Shown piece after piece: positions 52,747 through 63,100 of a stretch of 64,000 bases of DNA (position 1 is the stretch's first letter; every line of letters begins with the position of its first letter). The DNA comes from Bryobacterales bacterium (GTDB lineage: Bacteria; Acidobacteriota; Terriglobia; Bryobacterales; Bryobacteraceae). The position numbers were made by a program, and so were the translations under genes. Location: NCBI GenBank assembly GCA_003167255.1, contig PMTR01000009.1, positions 63,844 through 127,843 on the forward strand, in the 5' to 3' direction. Below the pieces are notes generated by a model. It was given only the letters and a program-made list of their open reading frames with translations, was not told where the DNA came from and made no database searches.

Positions 52747-55188
52747 CTACCGCTTTGCCAAAGCTTCGTAACGTCCCAGGCTGGTCCTCAGCGACGCTGC
52801 CAGCTCGGCGTTCCGCTGCTCGTTAGCCAGGTCGAGAGCCTTGCGCGCCATGGCGACCGCCTCCTGGTAGCGGCCCGTCTCGGCATACATAGCTGCCAGG
52901 ATATCCAGTATCGCCGGATCCCGCATGCCCGTCAGATTCGCGGCCTGTTCGAATTGGGCGGCAGCATCCGCGAACCGCCCTTTGGCGGCCAGCACGCGCC
53001 CGAAGTTGTAGCGATATTCGACCGACCGCGGCTCCATTTCCACCGCCTGCCCCATGTGTCCGGCGGCTTCATCCAGCGCTCCGGCACGGGCCAGCGCGGC
53101 CCCCAGGTTGTTCTGACCGTCGGCAAACTTGGGCTCGAGCGCCACGCCTTTCCGCAGATGCTCCAGCGCTTCTTCGTTCCGCCCCTTCTCCGACAGCGCA
53201 CTGCCCATGTTGCTCTGTGCGCGGCCGTTATCGGGATTCAGCTCCACCGCCTTTTCAAACTGCGCCAGAGCTTCGTCGAGCTTGCCCTGTTGAGCCAGAA
53301 CGCTGCCCAGATTGTTGTGCGCTTGGGAACTCTGGTCATTCAGTTCCAGCGATCTCCGGTACTCAGTCAGCGCTTCTTCCGGCTTTTTGGTCTCTGCCAG
53401 CGCGGCCCCCAGGTTGTTATGTGCCCGGGCATCCTCCGGATTGAGTTCCACCGCCTTCCTCCAGGCCGGCACGGCCTCTGCGAACCGATGCTTCTCCGAC
53501 AGGTCTGCCGCGGCGTTGAACTCCCGGTAGAAATCCGTGGCCGGTGCATCGATCCGGTCCAGACCCTCGGGCCCTACATTCAGGAACTCGGGAATATTCA
53601 CCGCGCGGTTGGCGGCCGTGGCGTCATCGATCGGAATTGCCGGGCTGCTGTTCCCGTCCTGGTCGATGTGCGTCAGATAAAGACGCGTGTAAGGCGTTGG
53701 CGTCTTGGACGAAAACACCAGCCAGCGCCCGTTCGGCGAGAAGCTGTGCCAGGAGTTCATGGTTTTCAGATTGCTGCGCAACGGCCGCGCTTCCCCGCCG
53801 GTCGAAGGAACGATGTAGAGCTTACTGTCCGGCCGCATCAGCAGCCCGTTCTTGTTTTGCACCCACACGATCCACTTGCCGTCGGGCGAAACTTTCGGGA
53901 AATTGTTGCTCATCCCGTTTTCCGAAGCGCCCACGATTCTTTCCGCCTTGCCGCCCTTGCCGTCATTAAACGGGATGCGATACAGGTCGTATTGGATCTG
54001 GGTTTCGTTGGGATCGTTGGCAAATCGCGCGGCCGGCTGGCCTGGCGGATACGGGTCGCGCGCTTTGGCGCGGGCGAATACGATGAAGCTTTGGTCCGGA
54101 CTCCAGAAAGCGCACGTCTGCACATATTCGGGATCGTCGGCGCCCGGTAGCTGTTGCAGCTTCTGCGTCGCCTTGCTGTACCAGGCCAGTATGCCGCGGG
54201 TCGGATAGAACACTTGGCCGAAGCCCCAGAAGTCGTACAGGCCTTGATATATCCGGTCGGTGACACGCTGCCCTCGGGTGCCCGGAACTTCGATCGAAGT
54301 GATCACGTACTGCCCGTCGGGAGAAACCTGAGACATAAAGCCGAACCGCTTGGGCGATCCCTGGTCGGTGTAGGCGCTCCATCGAATCACGTAATCGTTG
54401 CTGATGGAGCTGACCTTTTTTATTGGGATCAGGGCATAAAGCGCCTTGTCGTTCTGCGGCCCGTCCACGTCGATGCCGAGCGTCTTTCCATCGTGCGAGA
54501 TGGAATGGCAGTTGGCGCAGGTGGGCAGGTTCTCCATCACTGTCTTGCTGCTCGTCTTGTTTAGATAGCGGATCTGCCACTTGATCTTCGGCAGTACCGA
54601 ATCCGATAGCGGGTGGATGATGCCGCGCTCCCGCTCCGAGGGATCGGGCGGAATCAACGGCACGTCGCGATAGAAGATGGGAGCGCCCACCGGATCCATG
54701 GAAGTCTCGAAGCTCACCCGGCCGCTCGAGACCGGCTGCGTCAGGCGTTTATCCCGAAACCCCGTGATCACCAGGGTTGCCGGGTGCTTCTGAGAGTGCT
54801 TCTTGATTTTTTCCCAGAGCTCCGGACTCGGCTTCCAGGTGTGCTGGGCTTCCTGTTCGGTTGTAAGAGTAGGAGGCACGTAGCCCACCAGCGTGGTGTC
54901 GATCTCTCCCAGGTGCGGCTTCTCGCCCGCTGAGTTCTCCCTGACTCGCGTTCCCCGCTCGGCAAAAAGCACTTCGATCCGCCATGCGATCGCCTCCCCG
55001 GTGGTTTCACGCCACAAAAACGTGGGCGGCGTAATTTCCGGCGGAAAGATGGAGCCCGGCTCCGGGAAGTCGATGAGGAGCGGTGCGGCGTCCTTAGGCG
55101 TATCGTGAGCCGTGCGGCCGTTCGCCGCAGCGGCGACTCCCCACAGGAAAGCCAGACCGGCAGACAGCCCAAGGGAGAGTACTTTCAT
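52747..55188 (-). CDS. Exported cytochrome c - PD40 propeller - TPR fusion protein
   Basis: An 813-residue protein: signal peptide (residues 1-21), an N-terminal Ig-like part (PEPGSIFPPEITPPTFLWRE), and one c-type heme motif CANCH within NLPTCANCHSISHDG. TolB/PD40-type propeller blades follow (MSQVSPDGQYVITS, FWSPDQSFIVFA, KVSPDGKWIVWV, SFSPNGRWLVFSS), and about 260 residues of TPR repeats close the protein (NPEDARAHNNLGAALAETKKPEEAL onward). It joins in one chain the cytochrome and TPR functions that are encoded by neighbouring genes at 38013-40159. The TPR repeats are very regular, of the NNLGxxLAxxGKLDEAL type. The function is unknown, presumably an extracytoplasmic complex with electron transfer. 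Confidence 0.88.
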   Translation of the reverse strand: MKVLSLGLSAGLAFLWGVAAAANGRTAHDTPKDAAPLLIDFPEPGSIFPPEITPPTFLWRETTGEAIAWRIEVLFAERGTRVRENSAGEKPHLGEIDTTLVGYVPPTLTTEQEAQHTWKPSPELWEKIKKHSQKHPATLVITGFRDKRLTQPVSSGRVSFETSMDPVGAPIFYRDVPLIPPDPSERERGIIHPLSDSVLPKIKWQIRYLNKTSSKTVMENLPTCANCHSISHDGKTLGIDVDGPQNDKALYALIPIKKVSSISNDYVIRWSAYTDQGSPKRFGFMSQVSPDGQYVITSIEVPGTRGQRVTDRIYQGLYDFWGFGQVFYPTRGILAWYSKATQKLQQLPGADDPEYVQTCAFWSPDQSFIVFARAKARDPYPPGQPAARFANDPNETQIQYDLYRIPFNDGKGGKAERIVGASENGMSNNFPKVSPDGKWIVWVQNKNGLLMRPDSKLYIVPSTGGEARPLRSNLKTMNSWHSFSPNGRWLVFSSKTPTPYTRLYLTHIDQDGNSSPAIPIDDATAANRAVNIPEFLNVGPEGLDRIDAPATDFYREFNAAADLSEKHRFAEAVPAWRKAVELNPEDARAHNNLGAALAETKKPEEALTEYRRSLELNDQSSQAHNNLGSVLAQQGKLDEALAQFEKAVELNPDNGRAQSNMGSALSEKGRNEEALEHLRKGVALEPKFADGQNNLGAALARAGALDEAAGHMGQAVEMEPRSVEYRYNFGRVLAAKGRFADAAAQFEQAANLTGMRDPAILDILAAMYAETGRYQEAVAMARKALDLANEQRNAELAASLRTSLGRYEALAKR

Positions 55189-55350
55189 GATATTTGTACC
55201 TGAAAGTTATTATACCCGGGCGATCCCGCCTGGGGTACTGGATCGGTGGGGACATGCCTGTGGCCCTTTAGCGCCCCCCCCGGGGGCTGCCCGTCTGATT
55301 TGGTCGCCGCCGGCTCAACTGCGCGCCGCGGATGGAGATATAATCAGGCT

Positions 55351-57516
55351 ATGCCAAAGGCTGGTGTTGTGTCGCTCCTGTTTCTCGCTGCGACAGCGCT
55401 CATTCCCGGTCTGGCGCAGGATGCAACTCCTCCGCCGCTTGAACCCACGATTCGCGTAACCACCACGGAGGTCGCACTCGATCTGGTCGTGCGCGATAAG
55501 AAGGGCCGCCAGGTGAAAAACGTTAAGCCGGGCGACGTGGAAATTTACGAAGACGGCGTACGGCAGCAACTTCTCAGCTTCCGCATGGTGCCGGGCCGCG
55601 AACAGGCGCGCCGCGAAGAGAGCCAGCCGCAGCAGCAAACAACCCCGACGCTGCTGCCCCTGCGGGAATTAAACACGGTCTGCATTGTTTTTCACAATAT
55701 CGATCCGGTGACCCGGCCGCATGCCATCGAAATCGTCAAGGAATTCATCAAGGCTAATTTGCCGCCGGAGAGTTACATTGGGATCTTCAACCTCAACGAG
55801 AAGTTGGTCGCGGTGCATGAGTTCACCAAGAACCGGGAGGAACTGCTTGCCTCCACGTTCAACGGGGGAGCCTTGAATTTCTCCAGGGCCTCGGAAGCTC
55901 TGCTTACCGCCAGTCCGAACATCGTAACGTTGAATGCACAGGTAAATGCCGCCACACACACGGCCACGGTGACGGAGGACATGACTGGCGGTGAGGTCAG
56001 CCTCACGGTGATCATGGGAGCGGACGTTTCCAACAGCACCGGGGCGAATCGCGTCCGCGGCGACGAAGTACGGGAACGCAGCGATTTCGCCAATATTACC
56101 GGCATGCACGAGACTGACAGGATCACCACCTTGATTAATCAGATCGGCACGCTGCCAGGCAGGAAGACGGTTCTGTTGGTGACCACTGGCCTGGTTACCA
56201 CCGGAGATCCGGACCTGTTCCAGAAGATCTTGACGAATGCCAATAACCATGGCATTACGTTTTATGCGCTCGACAGCACGGAAATGAACGGGATGTACGA
56301 CACCGCTCAAGCCGGCAAATTGGCACTGGGACAAATGGCATCGCAGAGCAAGCAACAGTCCAACGTGAACGCCAGCATCAGCGTCATGCGCCAGAACAGC
56401 CGGCAGGGTGACGACACCATCTCCGCCGTGCGGACCTCGGATACGCAGTCCAGTCTGCGGGCGCTTTCCGAAGGCACGGGCGGATTCCTGATTGCCAACA
56501 CCAACGATTTCCGTAAGTCGTTTCAACAGTTGGTGGGGGATCTGGACACGCACTACGAAGCTGTCTATCATTCCACGTCGCCAAAGTTCGACGGGCGGCT
56601 CAGGAAGATCGAGGTGAAGCTGGCGCGTAACGATTTGCAGGTGGAGAGCCGCACCGGTTATTTCGCCATGCCGGATCTGAAAGGATCCGCCCCGGTGACG
56701 CCGCTCGAGGCCACAGCGATGGCGGTATTGGCGGCTGAACCCCGGCCGCACTCTTTCGATTTTCACCTCACGGCCTACCATTTCCGGAAAGACGACGCGA
56801 CTGCAAACGCCACGCTGGCCTTCGAATTGCCCAGCGCGAAGCTGGGCGCCACGGCCGATCCGGCTCGCAAGATCCACAAATTTGAAATCTGCCTGCTGGC
56901 GCTGGTCCGTGATGCCAATGGAGAAGTCGTGGATAAGTATAGCCTCGACAAGCCTTACTACATCGCGGATGCCAACCTGGCAGCCGTCCGGGCCGACCAG
57001 TTGACCTACACGCATGTGCTCGATCTGCCGCCGGGCCGTTATACGGTGGACGCCGCCGTGGTCGATCACGAGGGCTTTCAGGCAACCGCAGAAACCGCGA
57101 GTTTCGAAATCCTCGCGCCGCCCAAAGGTCTCGCCATCAGCAGCCTGGCAATGGTGGAACACCTCGACCCGGCTGGCGCCCAGACGGACACCGCCGATCC
57201 GTTCACCTTCCAGGGCAAGCACGTCGTTCCAATGGTGCAGGCTGCGGTGGGTCCCGCTACCAAGCGCTGGGTCTATTTTGTGGTGTATAAGGACAAATCG
57301 AACCCGGAGAAGCCCAGTATCCACGTGGAATTCAAGAACGGCGGCCAGGTATTCGCGGATCAAACGGTGGCGCTCCCAGAGCCGGATGCAAGTGGCGCCA
57401 TTGCCATGTTCGTGACGGCGGCCACCCGGCCGGGCAACTGTGAGTTGCGGATTACGGCGATGCAGGGCGGCCAATCCGCCACCGAACAGATCGCTTACCT
57501 GGGGGCCGCGCAGTAA
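55351..57516 (+). CDS. Acidobacterial VWFA-related secreted protein
   Basis: A 721-residue exported protein (signal peptide VSLLFLAATALIPGLAQ) with the layout of the TIGR03436 family. It opens with the strand TIRVTTTEVALDLVVRDKKGRQVKNVKPGDVEIYEDGVRQQLLSF, here abbreviated from residues 30-80. A von Willebrand A-like domain follows, with CIVFHNIDPVTRPHAIEIVK and GRKTVLLVTTGLVTTGDPDLF. The canonical MIDAS DxSxS is not conserved. The C-terminal third is beta-sandwich-like. ATG 55351 has GGAGAT about 11 bases upstream; the frame extends to 55246. It is followed by a second family member. Confidence 0.85.
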   Translation: MPKAGVVSLLFLAATALIPGLAQDATPPPLEPTIRVTTTEVALDLVVRDKKGRQVKNVKPGDVEIYEDGVRQQLLSFRMVPGREQARREESQPQQQTTPTLLPLRELNTVCIVFHNIDPVTRPHAIEIVKEFIKANLPPESYIGIFNLNEKLVAVHEFTKNREELLASTFNGGALNFSRASEALLTASPNIVTLNAQVNAATHTATVTEDMTGGEVSLTVIMGADVSNSTGANRVRGDEVRERSDFANITGMHETDRITTLINQIGTLPGRKTVLLVTTGLVTTGDPDLFQKILTNANNHGITFYALDSTEMNGMYDTAQAGKLALGQMASQSKQQSNVNASISVMRQNSRQGDDTISAVRTSDTQSSLRALSEGTGGFLIANTNDFRKSFQQLVGDLDTHYEAVYHSTSPKFDGRLRKIEVKLARNDLQVESRTGYFAMPDLKGSAPVTPLEATAMAVLAAEPRPHSFDFHLTAYHFRKDDATANATLAFELPSAKLGATADPARKIHKFEICLLALVRDANGEVVDKYSLDKPYYIADANLAAVRADQLTYTHVLDLPPGRYTVDAAVVDHEGFQATAETASFEILAPPKGLAISSLAMVEHLDPAGAQTDTADPFTFQGKHVVPMVQAAVGPATKRWVYFVVYKDKSNPEKPSIHVEFKNGGQVFADQTVALPEPDASGAIAMFVTAATRPGNCELRITAMQGGQSATEQIAYLGAAQ

Positions 57517-57571
57517 GGGGCTGTTCCTTCGGGTTTCCGACTATGAGGTGTGATACACTGCATCCAAAAGT

Positions 57572-58993
57572 ATGTCAAAAGTCGTCTTCACCCTCGCATT
57601 GGCCGCGTCCGGGCTTCTGGCACAAGCTCCCACGCCTGGCCCTCTCGTCCGCCTTTATCCGGTAGCGCTCGACGCTAACGGCCAGCCGGTCACCGACCTG
57701 ACCGCCGACGATTTCAAGATCGTCGATCAGACCAAAGCGCAAACCATTCTCGCTTTTCATAAACCCAGGAACGAGCCGGCTGTTCCGCACGATGTTCTGG
57801 AGTTCTCGAATCGGACCTCCGGTGCGACGCCGCACGCCACCGTCATCCTCTTCGACATGATCAACCTGGTGGACGCCGATCGGCTGGAAAACTGGAAAGC
57901 GTTGGACAAGGCCCTTCCGCAACTCGAGTCCGGCGAGAACGTATATTTCTATGTGCTCAACCTGGAGGGCGCCCTGATCCCGATTCACGCCATGGGTCCT
58001 CCAGCGGCCGACGATAAGACTTGGCCCCAGGGTGTGGCTACCGCGTTCGATAAGGTCATGAAAGCCTCCAGTCACATCCGGCAGTCCCAAATCGGCGCGG
58101 AGGAGCAGCTCAAAAGGACCTTCAAGGCACTCGAGGATCTTGCCAACAGACTGGCGGCTTTCCCGGGGCGCAGGGATATCCTCTGGGTTGCCAACGGACT
58201 CACCACCGTGCCGGACCCCATGCTTCCCCATTGCAACGGCGATTGGGTTGAATGCTCGCTCTACGTGCCGCACCTGGGCGTGACGCTGGCGAAGGACGGC
58301 GTCGCCGTAGACCCATACGCGCTCATCGGGAGCATCAGTCCGGACGTGAATTACAACATGGACCAAGTGGCCCTGCTGACCGGCGGCCACTTCTATTCCC
58401 GGCAAGACGTTCGGGCCGTCGTAAATCAGGTTGCGCAGGGTGCCGTGGGCGGGTATTCGATCTTCTATGATCCGGGGCCGGACAATTGGAACAACAAGTG
58501 GCACCGCGTCCATGTCACCTGTGAGCGCAAGGGTGTCAAGCTGCAGCTCAGGGAGCGGTATTACGCGCTGCCCGATTCGCGGCCGGCCGTGGAAAGGATG
58601 AAGGCAGTGTTGATGGAGGCTTTTCAGAGTCCCACTGACCTCGCCGAAATCGGCCTGCGCACGAAAATCTCCCCCTTGGCTGACGGCAAGAAGGGCGCGC
58701 ACCTGGAGATCCGCGTCGATCCCTCGGATGTCCTGCTGCGCGAGCAGGGTGGCAAGTATTCGGGCGCGATATATTGCCTGATATCCGATCGCAGCGCGAC
58801 CGCCCCACTCGGGGAGCCAACCGTATTGGATCTCAAACCCGAATTGACGGCGGAGCAGTACAAAATGGTGATGAAGGATGGCCTCCCCTTCGTGCAAGAC
58901 CATCCGACCAGCGACGCCGCGCGGGAGGTCCGCGTCATTATCCTCGATCAGAACACGAACGCGGTCGGTTCCGTAACCTTTCCGGTGAAGTAG
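57572..58993 (+). CDS. Acidobacterial VWFA-related secreted protein
   Basis: A 473-residue exported protein (signal peptide 1-18, ALAASGLLAQ) with the same opening strand pattern (RLYPVALDANGQPVTDLTADDFKIVDQ) and a VWFA-like core (ATVILFDMINLVDADRLENW, GRRDILWVANGLTTVPD, LTGGHFYSRQDVRAVVNQV, YSIFYDPGP). It lies 55 bases after the longer family member on the same strand and is probably co-transcribed with it. Family members are thought to be surface or periplasmic binding proteins, but none of that is shown here. Confidence 0.85.
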   Translation: MSKVVFTLALAASGLLAQAPTPGPLVRLYPVALDANGQPVTDLTADDFKIVDQTKAQTILAFHKPRNEPAVPHDVLEFSNRTSGATPHATVILFDMINLVDADRLENWKALDKALPQLESGENVYFYVLNLEGALIPIHAMGPPAADDKTWPQGVATAFDKVMKASSHIRQSQIGAEEQLKRTFKALEDLANRLAAFPGRRDILWVANGLTTVPDPMLPHCNGDWVECSLYVPHLGVTLAKDGVAVDPYALIGSISPDVNYNMDQVALLTGGHFYSRQDVRAVVNQVAQGAVGGYSIFYDPGPDNWNNKWHRVHVTCERKGVKLQLRERYYALPDSRPAVERMKAVLMEAFQSPTDLAEIGLRTKISPLADGKKGAHLEIRVDPSDVLLREQGGKYSGAIYCLISDRSATAPLGEPTVLDLKPELTAEQYKMVMKDGLPFVQDHPTSDAAREVRVIILDQNTNAVGSVTFPVK

Positions 58994-59526
58994 GCCTGGA
59001 TTTCCGTTCGGGACCGCGGACTCCTAGCTCTTGAAGCCCTCGCACGCCTTTGTCCAGGCTCGGTCAAACCCCATTTGAACCCGGCCGCAGATGGTGAGCC
59101 GACAGTTCGTGGGGGCTGGCGAGCAGCTATGGGGGAGTCTGCAACCCGTTATAGACCGCGAGACGCCATCCTGAGAGGTTTCCCTACCCTGTAGGGAGCT
59201 TTCGGTGCGAAAACATACGGTGCCGAAAAACCAGGCCCCGCTGCGGTGAATTCTCACACACACGTGATAAGTGGAAAGTGAAGGTTTTTGTTTTCACGTT
59301 AATTTTCGGATGGTTTGAACGGTCTGGGAACGCTGCAAGACCGTTAACCGGGACCGAAACTCCGCAACCGATGCGGGAATCGCGGCGGAGGCGGAAACTG
59401 GGTGCGCGGTATCCGCCTACCAAAGCCGGTAGCGGAATTGCCGCAGCGAGCGTGCCGAATTGCCAAACGCCATTGAACACCCACCCAGAGGTGGCGTGTT
59501 CGCGGCAAAACCCGGCCGCCTGACCA

Positions 59527-59674
59527 CTAGGAGGCTGCTGAAAAAGTCAGAGAAAGGCATTTTGAGCCGCCGGTTAACGCCGATGAACACGGATAAACCA
59601 ATTCTTTTCAATCTGCGTTTATCGGCGTTCATCGGCGGCTAGTGTTGATTTGGCTTTTTTCAGCACCCTGCTAG
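59527..59674. mobile_element. MITE-like element, copy 2
   Basis: A 148-bp element differing from the copy at 50120 by only a few bases (GATTAACG/GGTTAACG in the internal arm and an extra T in the right terminal T-run). It has the same CTAG boundaries and terminal inverted repeats. The near identity suggests recent movement or duplication. Confidence 0.85.
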
Positions 59675-59902
59675 CTGTACACCCTCCAGTTTGGTGAACG
59701 GCGTGCCCCTTTCCAGTCGTGCTCGAATAGCCGAACCCCTCGGGATCGGATGCTCCCGGTGTTTCCCTTATCGCTCCAGCCGAGCTTCCAGACGGTGGTT
59801 TGGCCGATACCACGGCGCATAGAAGCGCGATATGAAATTTGGAAGCCAGAACTTGTTGCTTGGCCTTCTTCACGATAGAACAGAATCAGAGAATGCCGCT
59901 TC

Positions 59903-59924
59903 CCGTTAACGACAAGGTTAACGG
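59903..59924. promoter_or_regulatory. Palindromic operator candidate
   Basis: Perfect arms CCGTTAAC (59903-59910) and GTTAACGG (59917-59924) are separated by six bases. It lies 28 bases upstream of a TTGACT hexamer, a position suited to a dimeric regulator. Confidence 0.45.
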
Positions 59925-59952
59925 TTACTTCCCTAGTGGAAACATATTATCC

Positions 59953-59981
59953 TTGACTCCGGCGGCGCATCGCCTTATCGT
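59953..59981 (+). promoter_or_regulatory. Sigma-70-like promoter for the TonB receptor gene
   Basis: TTGACT (59953-59958) and TATCGT (59976-59981) are separated by 17 bases, about 130 bases upstream of the ATG at 60112. The long 5' leader contains GGGAGGAAGG as ribosome-binding site. Confidence 0.5.
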
Positions 59982-60111
59982 GATTCATGGCATACGATCC
60001 GTGTAGATTGTGTGCGCTCGGTCGAAACAGGGGCTTTGGTCCCGTTGTGAGCGGGGCATTTTGATTTAGCAATATAATTCTTAGCAATGTAATAGGGAGG
60101 AAGGTGGGCAA

Positions 60112-63100
60112 ATGAAAAAATCATGTGAAGCGCCGGTTCTGGTTATGAATCGGCACACCAATCCGGGACAATTTTTCTGGCTGTTGGCGTTATTGCTCGC
60201 CATCGTTGCGTTCACTCAACTGCCGGCGTACGCTCAGTTCTCGAGCGGTTCGATCGGTGCCACCGTCACCGACCCGACCGGCGCGCTAATCCCGGCAGCG
60301 AAGGCCGTCCTGAAAAACGAGGCTACTGGCGTACTTCGCGACAGCGTCACGAACAAAACCGGATATTTCGATTTCCCGTCGGTTCCGCCGGGAACCTATA
60401 CTGTCACGATCAGTTCGCCAGGTCTACGGACATCTGAACAAACGGGTATTGTCTTGACGCAGGGGTCGACTTTGCGTCTCACGACGATTGTTCTTCAAGT
60501 CCAGACTCAAAAGACTGAAATAGAAGTGGTTGCCGCCGCCTCCATTCAGGTGCCGGTCGATTCCGGGCAGTCCAGCCAGACGTTGAATCAGAAGATGATC
60601 GAGAATATCTCCCTGTCCGGACGAGATGCCGCGGAGTTGATCAAGATTATGCCGGGCACCGCCATTGTTTCGGGACTGGGCCAGAGCATGTGGGGCCAAG
60701 GCTCGTCGCCGACCTCGAGCAACAACGGGCCGATCGGCAACTTTTCCAGCCAAGGCAACCCGCTCTACGGCGGCATGACGATGACGTCGGATGGCGCAAA
60801 CCTGCTCGACCCGGGCAACCAGGGGACACAGACAGCCAACATTAATCAGAACCAGGTTCAAGAAGTTTCGATCTTGACCAACGCCTTCGGCGCGGAGTTT
60901 GCCAAGGGTCCGGTCACCTTCCAGGCGATCGGCAAGAGTGGCGGAGCCCAATTCCACGGACAAGGCTACTTGTACGCGCGCAATGGCGCCCTCAACAGCA
61001 ACGGATGGTACAACAACAGTCAGAAAGTGGCGCCGCCGACCAACAGTTTCTACTATCCCGGCGGCGACTTTGGCGGTCCGGTGATCATCCCGGGTACGCG
61101 CTTCAACAAGAATCACGACAAGTTGTTCTTCTATGCCGCGTACGAGTACATGGACCAGCATCCGGCGGGTGCTTTGCAACAGTATTTCGTGCCCACCCCG
61201 CAGATGCTGCAGGGCAACTTCACCCCGGCATACCTTACATCCTTGGGTCCCGGGTTTGTTTCCAACGAATACCTGGACTCGGCCAACCTGAACTCTGGCC
61301 TCTATCCGACCGGCCAAGTCCCGGCAACCGAGATCAATGCGAGTTCGATGGCGATGTTGAAGCTGATGCCTGCGCCGAACGTGAATCCCGTGACGAATCC
61401 GACAGGCGCGAACTATCAGACATTCATTAGCCCGCCTGTGAACCGCTGGGAGCTGCGCCTCCGCGGCGATTACAACATCAGCACCAACACCAAGTTGTTC
61501 TTCTCCTGGAACCACCAGATTGAGCACGATGATAGTCCGATCAGCATCTGGTGGAACCTCAACGGCTCTTTGCCCTATCCGTCGGCTCAAAATGCCAACC
61601 AGGATTCCAACGTGTACAGCGCGAACCTGGTGCATGTGTTCAGCCCCACGCTGACCAACGAGTTCGTCTTCGCGGAGGCGACCTTCCTGAACCCGATCGT
61701 CCTCGCCAACCCCAGCGCGGTAGATCCCAGCAAGATCGGATTCTCGATGACCGGCCTGTTCCAGAACCAGTACACGCCAATGATGCCTAATACTTACGGG
61801 TGGGGCGGCCAGTCTAACGGCGTTGTCGGTTTCGGCACCTACCAGTACGGCGAACCATTCACGCCCGGCGGCAAGAACTCCTTCGGCAAGCTGTCGCAGA
61901 CGCCGCAGATCAGCGACAACGTGACCAAGATCCAGGGCGCCCACACTCTCAAGTTTGGCGTTTATTGGGACTATGCCCGCAACTATCAGACTAGCGGCAA
62001 TATAAGCAGCGGCACCAACGGCGCTTTGAATTTCGATGTTTGGGGGCCGTCAACCATTAACACCGGTAACTACCTGGCCAACTTCCTCACGGCCCGCGTG
62101 ACCGGCTTCTCCCAAGATAACGCCGAAGCCGTGCAGGACGTGAAGTATACGCAGTACTCGTTTTTCATCAACGACCAGTGGAAAGCCAGCCGCAGGCTGA
62201 CGCTTACCGGTGGTCTCAGGTTCGAGCACATGGGCAATTGGATCCCGAACGATAATTTCGGCGAAGCTGTTTGGAATCCCGCCACATATAACAACACTTC
62301 GGCGGCGGGCGCCTGGACGGGACTGCAATGGAACAGCATCAATTCCTCCATCCCCAAGTCGGGCTTCCCCAATAAGGCGTTCTTTGTGGAGCCGCGCTTC
62401 GGCTTCGCTTTCGACATTTTCGGCAACGGCAAGACCGTTATACGCGGTGGCGCCGGCCTGTTCCGGTTCCAGGTTGCCGCCAACAATGGCACCGCCGGTT
62501 ACAACCAGCCCCTCGGCCTCGAAAGCGTAAGTGTCAATGGCAATTTATGCTGCGTGGGCTACAATTCCTTCCCACAATACAGCAATGCGCTAGGTCTCCC
62601 TGGACTGGGCACCGGTATTAGTGCGTTCACCATGGGCGACAATGCCACGCCGAACACATGGACCTACAATGTCACGGTCTCACAGCGCACACCCTGGCGA
62701 TCGGTTGCCGAATTCCAGTACGCGGGCAGCAGGTCGCGTGATCTTCTGACCACCGGCGGGAACAACAATGGTCCGGGTTCCATCGACATCCCCGCGCTTG
62801 GCGCATACTTCGGCAAAGATCCGATAACCGGCGTGAACAATTACGTGCCGGGCACGCTGCTGCCCAACAACTTCTCGAATCTGAACGACTACCTCCCGTA
62901 CCACAACTACACGGCGATCACCTTAATCGGCCACCTCAGCTACTCCAACTACAATTCGTTCATAGCGACGTGGCAGAAGCAATCCGGACGCTTTACCTTC
63001 ACCACCAACTACTCGTTCAGCAAGAACATGGGCATTCGCGATGGCCAAACCTCTAACGGGAACGGAGACGGTCAATCCGTGTGGCCATACAGCATTGCCG

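Larger units (their letters stand above)
58994..60111. other. 1.1-kb spacer without a convincing gene
   Basis: No frame here looks like a real protein. The first 530 bases show no recognisable structure. A MITE-like element occupies 59527-59674. From 59880 the DNA becomes more AT-rich and holds the control region of the TonB receptor: a palindrome at 59903-59924, promoter-like hexamers at 59953-59981, and a strong ribosome-binding site GGGAGGAAGG just before the ATG at 60112. Confidence 0.6.

Noticed and set aside
55351..57516. Classical MIDAS metal site in the VWFA-related protein
   Set aside because: The DxSxS motif is replaced (FHNIDP), so metal-dependent adhesion is not claimed.
59619..59873. 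An 84-codon minus-strand frame
   Set aside because: Its 3' end runs into the MITE and the sequence has no domain or good ribosome-binding site.
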